From: an uncultured Fimbriimonadales bacterium
Lineage (GTDB): Bacteria; Armatimonadota; Fimbriimonadia; Fimbriimonadales; GBS-DC
Reading direction: 5' to 3'
NCBI GenBank assembly: GCA_937992175.1
Contig: CALKLF010000012.1
Span: forward strand, 30,622 to 94,621
DNA length: 64,000 nucleotides
Shown in pieces: positions 59,494-64,000 of this stretch. The position numbers and the translations under genes were made by a program. The notes under the pieces are model-generated. The model had not been told where the DNA came from. It saw only the letters and a program-made list of their open reading frames with translations, and made no database searches. The first letter of the stretch is position 1, and the number at the start of each line of letters is the position of its first letter.

Positions 59494-59686
59494 GCTTGGA
59501 CAGTCTTGTCCAAGCGTTCCCCGTCGGCGGGGACGCCGACGGTACGAGGTGGGGTATGCGTTTCGTAGCGTCAGCGTCTCGCTGACGAAAAATGCCGACG
59601 GTACGGATTTGAGTTTTGTTAGCGGGGGCGTTGCGACGCCAGGAATGGCGTCGCACCAGAGTTGGTCGTCGGCGGGGACGCCGACG
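59494..59686. repeat. Array of GGAAT-loop and GGGGA-loop palindromes
   Basis: Units include GCTTGGACA/TGTCCAAGC (59494-59515), GTCGGCGGGGACGCCGAC twice (59523 and 59669) and GCGACGCCAGGAATGGCGTCGC near 59634. The gap 59431-59759 between two genes holds only these repeats. Confidence 0.75.
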
Positions 59687-59759
59687 CTACGCTTGGATGC
59701 GTCAACGCAACCAGAAGATTCCGCAGCGCACGCACTGCCTTCCAATCTGTAAAGTGTCA

Positions 59760-61148
59760 TCAACCCGCGCGGGCTATCGGCTCGAAGTGGCAGCTGAAGT
59801 GGCGTAGGAACGGCGTCTGCCAAGTGATTCGGTACCCTTTTAGCTGCTCGCGGCGGCGGTGCGCTTTTAGTATCACCTCCACCACATAGTCCACATGGCT
59901 TTGCGTGTAGACGCGGCGGGGGATGGCAAGGCGCACCAGTTCGCGCGGGGCGGGCGTCTCCGCGCCTGTGTCGGAGTCGCGCGCGGCGAACATCACCGAG
60001 CCGATTTCGCAGCTGCGCACGCCCCCCAAACGATACAACTCCACCGCCAGCGACTGCCCTGGAAACTGCAGCGGCGGGATGTGGGGGAGCATGCGCCCAG
60101 CGTCGATATAGATTGCGTGTCCGCCTGGCGGCTGCACAATCGGCACGCCCTCGCGGGCGATATGCTCGCCCAAGTAGCGCGTGGAGGCGAGGCGATACTC
60201 CAAGTAATGCTCATCCAACACCTCGCGCAGTCCAATCGCAATCGCCTCCAAATCGCGCCCTGCCAAGCCGCCGTAGGTGGGGAAACCCTCCGTGAGGATG
60301 AGCAGCTCCTTCTCCTGCTGGGCGAGCTGGTCGTCGTTGGTGCATAAGAAGCCCCCGATGTTCGCTAAGCCATCCTTTTTGGCGGACATCGTGCAGCCGT
60401 CGGCGTAGGAGAAGATTTCACGGGCAATCTCCAGTGGAGTTTTGTGAGCGTAGCCCGGCTCGCGCAGCTTGATGAAGTAGGCGTTCTCGGCGAAGCGGCA
60501 GGCGTCGATGTAGAAGGGGATGTTATGTTGCCGACAGAGCGCGCTGACCGCGCGGATGTTCGCCATCGAGGCGGGCTGACCGCCGCCTGAGTTGTTGGTG
60601 AGCGTCATCATCACCAGAGGTATGTTCGCCGCGCCCACCTCCGCAATCAGCCGCTCCAGCCCCTCCACATCCATGTTGCCCTTGAACGGGTGCGGAGCGG
60701 CGGTGTCGGCAAGCTCCGCGCACGGCAAGTCGACCGCGCGTCCGCCGCGATACTCGATATTGGCGCGGGTGGTGTCAAAGTGCGTATTGTTCGGGATAAC
60801 GCTGCCAGGCTTGCACAGCAGGGCGAACAAGATGCGCTCCGCCGCGCGACCCTGATGCACGGGAATCACATGCTTGAAGCCGAAGATGTCGCGCACGGTC
60901 TCCTCAAACAGATAGAAGCTGCGGCTCCCTGCATACGACTCGTCGCCGCGCATCACGCCTGCCCACTGCGCGCTGCTCATCGCCGATGTGCCCGAATCGG
61001 TGAGCAAGTCGATCATCACATCCTCGGCGGGGATAAGAAAGAGGTTATAGTGTGCGCGTTCCAAGATTGCCTCGCGCTCGGCGAGCGTCGTGAGGCGTAT
61101 CGGCTCCACTGCCTTGATTCTGAACGGCTCGATGATGGTGCGAAACAT
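59760..61148 (-). CDS. tnaA: Tryptophanase (beta-eliminating lyase family)
   Basis: 462 residues. PFRIKAVEPIRLTTLAEREA and IDLLTDSGTSAMSSAQWAGV open the family; HQGRAAERILFALL holds a substrate loop; the PLP Lys is in CTMSAKKDGLANIGGFLC (~255). FDTTRANIE has Asp where tryptophanase has its Asp137 and tyrosine phenol-lyase has Thr, and DLEGLER-like and EIGSVMF segments also side with tryptophanase, so indole, pyruvate and ammonia from tryptophan is the favoured reaction. Tyrosine phenol-lyase is the alternative. It stands alone; no tryptophan permease is next to it. Confidence 0.87.
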   Translation of the reverse strand: MFRTIIEPFRIKAVEPIRLTTLAEREAILERAHYNLFLIPAEDVMIDLLTDSGTSAMSSAQWAGVMRGDESYAGSRSFYLFEETVRDIFGFKHVIPVHQGRAAERILFALLCKPGSVIPNNTHFDTTRANIEYRGGRAVDLPCAELADTAAPHPFKGNMDVEGLERLIAEVGAANIPLVMMTLTNNSGGGQPASMANIRAVSALCRQHNIPFYIDACRFAENAYFIKLREPGYAHKTPLEIAREIFSYADGCTMSAKKDGLANIGGFLCTNDDQLAQQEKELLILTEGFPTYGGLAGRDLEAIAIGLREVLDEHYLEYRLASTRYLGEHIAREGVPIVQPPGGHAIYIDAGRMLPHIPPLQFPGQSLAVELYRLGGVRSCEIGSVMFAARDSDTGAETPAPRELVRLAIPRRVYTQSHVDYVVEVILKAHRRREQLKGYRITWQTPFLRHFSCHFEPIARAG

Positions 61149-61241
61149 CCCTCATGTGCAGTGTACCCCAAACGCCATGCGGATTTTACTTGCTTGGGGC
61201 GTCGGCGCGTGTGGAAAGTACCTGCGGGGAGGATGCGACCT

Positions 61242-62999
61242 ATGAATCGAGTGTGGGGATTGTTGTGCGCAACCTTGAGCATATGGGGAGTTAGTATCGC
61301 TGATGTGCCCGATAACGCAGTTCGCACGCCGAACGGCATGCTGTTGGCAGGCACGACCTTTCAGTTGCAAGCGACGGCGAGCATCGGCAATCGGCTTGCT
61401 GCGATTTCTGACGGGGCGCAAGTGCGCGTGGGACAGGTAGTGCGCTGGAAGTGGCAGGTGGAGTCGCCCGTGGGTCAGTCGGTGGTATCGGGCGTCAACT
61501 CTGAAGCAATTTTTCGCGTGCGCATCACCAACGACGGCAACGGCTGGGATAGGCTGCGTTTGAACCTCGCGTCGGTGGAAACTGTGGAGCCGCCCACTTG
61601 GACAGTGGAGCTACGCGAGAGCGCGACAGGCGTCTGGCAGAGCAGCAGCGCGCTGCCCAACGGACTGGGCAGCCCCATCGATCCAGGCGGCGACATCTTC
61701 TACCTGATGCGCATGCGTCCGCCAGGGAGCTCCACCCCAACCGATGGCGCGTGGGCGCAGATGCGAGCAACCACCAGCGACAACAGTTTCGAGGCGGTTC
61801 TGGGCGAGTTTGTGGCGGGCGCGGTGCGCGGCGCAAATGTTGCGGCGCGTGCATCGTGCTGGAGCCAACATACGCAGTTCGTCGCGCCGATACTCTACGA
61901 TGGGCGACTCCTCTGGATGGGAACCGACCCGAACACGAACAACACCGTCGTTTTCTACACACGCGACGCACTCCGCGCGACCACAGGCGGCGGATTAGGA
62001 AACGAGCGACTGACGGGGCGCACGCTACGCAACTTCCGCCCGACCGGCTTCAGCGTCGCGCTGGGGAACAGCTGGTTCGTGGGGAGTGGGAACCAACTCG
62101 TGCGTTTGGCTATTACCGAAGCGCAGAACGCCACGGCAACAACGCCTGTGGTGTTTCCTGTGGAGTTTCCGTCGGGCGTTGCGCCGCGCTTAGATGTTGA
62201 GCCTGTGGTGTTCAATCGGCGTCTGTATGTGGCAGGCAGCGACGGACGGCTCCATGCGTTCCGTGAAGACGGACAATGGCTGGGCTATAGCGCCGCGATA
62301 CCCGCCCGCTATGGCGCCATCAGCACGAACATCGCGCACATAGGACGCATGTTCTATGTGGGGACTCAGAACGGCTGGCTGGTGCAGATCGACGCGCTGA
62401 CGGGTAGCTTGCGCACAGCGCGACGGCTCTCTCCCGTGCAGCCCGTTCATAGCCTCGCGCCGACCGCACTGGGACGCGCCCTCGTCGTGCGCGTGGGCAA
62501 CCGTACCGTGCTGGGCGTCAACCCTAACCAGTTGAGCGTGCTGTGGCAGCGCACAGTGAACGAGGATATCGTCTCGCCTGTGAGCGCATCGCCCCATCAG
62601 GAGGTCGCCGCGTTCCTGACACAATCAGGTGTGCTACACGCGATACATACGCGCATGGGCGTCAGTCTGGGGCACTATCCGCAAAGCATCTTTGGCGATC
62701 AGGCGATACGCCGCGCGACAATCGGCTTCGCTCGCCGTGAAGACCGCAAGACAACCTATGTCTATGTGTTGGCTCAGCGCGACACAGGCGACGAGAACCA
62801 GCACCAAGCGCTGTTCCGCGCCGTGACGCTGGAGAACCCCTACAACCGCCTGGAGTTCGGCGAGCAGACGCTCCATATCGGCTCGGAGTATCTGCCCGTG
62901 GTGGGGTTCACGGGCAGCACCGTTAGAGATTACTGCCTGATTGCCTCGCGTCGCGCTGACGCGAACGGGGGCACTGTCGCTGCGATTCCGCTGCGATAG
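61242..62999 (+). CDS. Exported beta-propeller (PQQ-like) protein, function unknown
   Basis: 585 residues. Signal peptide MNRVWGLLCATLSIWGVSIA. Residues ~25-190 form a beta-sandwich-like domain (RVRITNDGNGWDRLRLNL), and ~200-585 are about seven blades of a PQQ/WD-like propeller, with repeated patterns such as VFNRRLYVAGSDGRLHAFRE, IGRMFYVGTQNGWLVQIDAL and LGRALVVRVGNRTVLGVNPN. It has no dockerin and no terminal Cys. ATG 61242 follows GGGGAGGATGCGACCT; the track start at 60690 runs antisense through tnaA. It probably binds ligands or proteins outside the cytoplasm. Confidence 0.78.
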   Translation: MNRVWGLLCATLSIWGVSIADVPDNAVRTPNGMLLAGTTFQLQATASIGNRLAAISDGAQVRVGQVVRWKWQVESPVGQSVVSGVNSEAIFRVRITNDGNGWDRLRLNLASVETVEPPTWTVELRESATGVWQSSSALPNGLGSPIDPGGDIFYLMRMRPPGSSTPTDGAWAQMRATTSDNSFEAVLGEFVAGAVRGANVAARASCWSQHTQFVAPILYDGRLLWMGTDPNTNNTVVFYTRDALRATTGGGLGNERLTGRTLRNFRPTGFSVALGNSWFVGSGNQLVRLAITEAQNATATTPVVFPVEFPSGVAPRLDVEPVVFNRRLYVAGSDGRLHAFREDGQWLGYSAAIPARYGAISTNIAHIGRMFYVGTQNGWLVQIDALTGSLRTARRLSPVQPVHSLAPTALGRALVVRVGNRTVLGVNPNQLSVLWQRTVNEDIVSPVSASPHQEVAAFLTQSGVLHAIHTRMGVSLGHYPQSIFGDQAIRRATIGFARREDRKTTYVYVLAQRDTGDENQHQALFRAVTLENPYNRLEFGEQTLHIGSEYLPVVGFTGSTVRDYCLIASRRADANGGTVAAIPLR

Positions 63000-63030
63000 G
63001 TAGAATTTGGCGGACAGCAATCTGCGTGCA

Positions 63031-63061
63031 GGGGGAACCGTGAAGCATTCTCGGTTCCCCC
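63031..63061. repeat. GGGGGAACCG palindrome
   Basis: GGGGGAACCG (63031-63040) pairs with CGGTTCCCCC (63052-63061); a third GGGGGAACC follows at 63071. Relative of the palindrome at 59456. Confidence 0.65.
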
Positions 63062-63095
63062 TTGCTTGCAGGGGGAACCTGAAGGATGGGGGCAG

Positions 63096-63520
63096 TGTGG
63101 CTTGGACATTCCTGTCCAAGCAATCCCAGGCGCGACGACATTCCTGTCGTCGCAAAGTTCACCCACTGACGCCACAAAAGGCAACGCATCTGCGCCTTGC
63201 GCACGGACAGGAATGTCCGTGCTACAGTGGCTTGGACATTCTTGTCCAAGCACACACGCTTTGCACGGACAGGAATGTCCGTGCTACAGTGGCTTGGACA
63301 TTCTTGTCCAAGCGTTGTTTGTTGGCGGGGACGCCGACGCTACGCTTTGCACGGACAGGAATGTCCGTGCTACAGTGGCTTGGACAGTCGTATCCAAGCG
63401 TAGTCTGTCGGCGAGACGCCGACGCTACGGTTTGCACGGACAGGAGTGTCCGTGCTCCAGTGGTTGGGACACTCTTGTCCAAGCGCAGTTCGTCGGCGTG
63501 GACGCGAGGGTACGCAGGTA
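63096..63520. repeat. Large array of covarying palindromes
   Basis: About ten hairpins in 425 bases. Two main units alternate: GCTTGGACA-(TTCTT/TTCCT)-GTCCAAGC and GCACGGACAGGAATGTCCGTGC. GCGACGACATTCCTGTCGTCGC and GGCGGGGACGCCGACGCTACG are mixed in. Arms differ between units but each remains self-complementary. The gap 63000-63564 holds no gene. Confidence 0.85.
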
Positions 63521-63564
63521 GCCCGCACAGGTATACTCGAAAGCGACTCGCTGACCCTAATATC

Positions 63565-64000
63565 GTGGCTGTTGTTGTAATTCACGGAATTGGCGTTCGT
63601 GAGGAGGACTTTACGTGGCTGACGCGACGCTGTGAGCCAATCCTGCGCCGCTACCTGCTGCAGCCGCTGGGGCTTGGCGATATCGAGACGCGCTGGGTCT
63701 ACTGGGGCAAGCACGGCGCGTCGTTCGCGTGGGATCTGGGCAGCCTGCCGAGCAGGCGCAATCTGGAACCTCTGGGCGAGACGATGCTCACCGATGCGCA
63801 AGCCGTTCTCTACACCGCGTTAGTCGAACTCGCAGGTGAGAGGAATGATACGCCCCAGAAGAACCTGCTCTTGCGCGCCGCGCAGCGCGACCTACCCGCC
63901 TTAGCGAACCTGCTCGTGATGTTCGCAATCGCCAACGAGGATACCCACCCAGAAACTCTGATAGCGTTGTACGAAGCGGCGTGTTCGCCCGACACGCAGC
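63565..64000 (+). CDS. Alpha/beta-hydrolase-like protein, partial (runs off the window, missed by ORF track)
   Basis: The frame is open from GTG 63565 to the window end, 145 codons. It begins VAVVVIHGIGVREEDFTWLT; VIHGIG is the strand-turn before the nucleophile region in a family of lipase/esterase-like hydrolases. It continues with helical, Leu/Ala-rich sequence (NLLLRAAQRDLPALANLLVM). No catalytic Ser region is reached yet. A TATACT at 63533 or the AATAT just before GTG could be the promoter; no ribosome site is visible, so the start is tentative. Confidence 0.6.
   Translation, partial: MAVVVIHGIGVREEDFTWLTRRCEPILRRYLLQPLGLGDIETRWVYWGKHGASFAWDLGSLPSRRNLEPLGETMLTDAQAVLYTALVELAGERNDTPQKNLLLRAAQRDLPALANLLVMFAIANEDTHPETLIALYEAACSPDTQ

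Noticed and set aside
60690-61241. N-terminal extension of the exported beta-propeller ORF
   Set aside because: Antisense through tryptophanase; signal peptide and ribosome site define 61242.
63096-63520. CRISPR array
   Set aside because: Repeats are self-complementary along their whole length, differ in arm sequence, and spacing is irregular (about 15-60 bases). There are no uniform spacers and no cas genes.

Overview
The window looks like a chromosome segment from a GC-rich, probably thermophilic, diderm-type bacterium. The flavour of the proteins points to Armatimonadota (inference only; there is no rRNA to confirm it). Relevant signs are many exported proteins ending in a double calcium-binding dockerin-like motif (DADLLIVLFNFG), single type IV prepilin-like proteins of the H-X-DG kind, a DUF1800 protein, a membrane pyrophosphatase, a rod-shape (mre) cluster, GH38/GH127-type sugar enzymes and dense families of short palindromic intergenic repeats.

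Layout. 0-6.9 kb: end of an unseen gene, repeat array, prepilin-like gene, recJ, a tiny basic protein, an Uma2-type pseudogene, a lone response regulator with a small membrane partner, purA, and a broken restriction-modification gene with repeats in it. 7-12.4 kb (minus strand): pyrophosphatase hppA, ribE and a YumC-type ferredoxin-NADP reductase, a candidate structured ncRNA with its own terminator, DUF1800. 12.5-18.2 kb (plus): two very large exported proteins (a zincin-like/CBM9-like protein; a BNR-repeat protein with dockerin). 18.3-22.7 kb (minus): Gfo/Idh/MocA oxidoreductase, MFS transporter, beta-helix protein. 22.8-27 kb: two dockerin proteins around a mannitol-phosphate dehydrogenase-like gene. 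27-31.9 kb (minus): an information-processing operon (secreted protein, dnaG, rpoD-like sigma, DUF2227, radC). 31.9-34.4 kb (plus): a 46-residue membrane peptide coupled to a YchF-like GTPase, a carotenoid hydratase-like protein, DUF4190. 34.4-38.8 kb (minus): GH38-like enzyme, glutamate dehydrogenase, mreD. 38.9-42.3 kb (plus): an accessory block that separates mreD from mreC and mreB. It holds a coiled-coil/nuclease-like protein, an ECF-like sigma factor, a Cys-rich poly-Gly exported protein, a pseudopilin, a membrane protein and an HTH remnant. 42.4-48.3 kb (minus): mreC, mreB, a giant duplicated CPBP protease, a membrane protein. 48.3-52.1 kb (plus): accB, hom, RraB-like, argS. 52.1-64 kb: nucleotidyltransferase remnant, cystathionine gamma-synthase family gene, three dockerin proteins, tRNA-Arg(TCT), GH127, tryptophanase, an exported beta-propeller, a large repeat array and the start of an alpha/beta hydrolase-like gene.

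Gene expression shows two recurring designs. About ten genes have a TATAAT-like box only 7-9 bases before the start codon and no Shine-Dalgarno sequence, which implies leaderless mRNAs. By contrast, three dockerin genes share one leader: -10 box, exactly six bases, a hairpin, then (G)A(A)AGGAGG and the start codon.

The most interesting candidates are the dockerin proteins (a Cys in the first loop and a terminal Cys appear and disappear together), the sigma/Cys-rich/pseudopilin block inside the split mre cluster, and the palindrome families that sit in or beside several decayed genes and even in frame inside the GH38-like gene. No CRISPR array, rRNA, integrase, transposase or recognisable metabolite riboswitch was seen.
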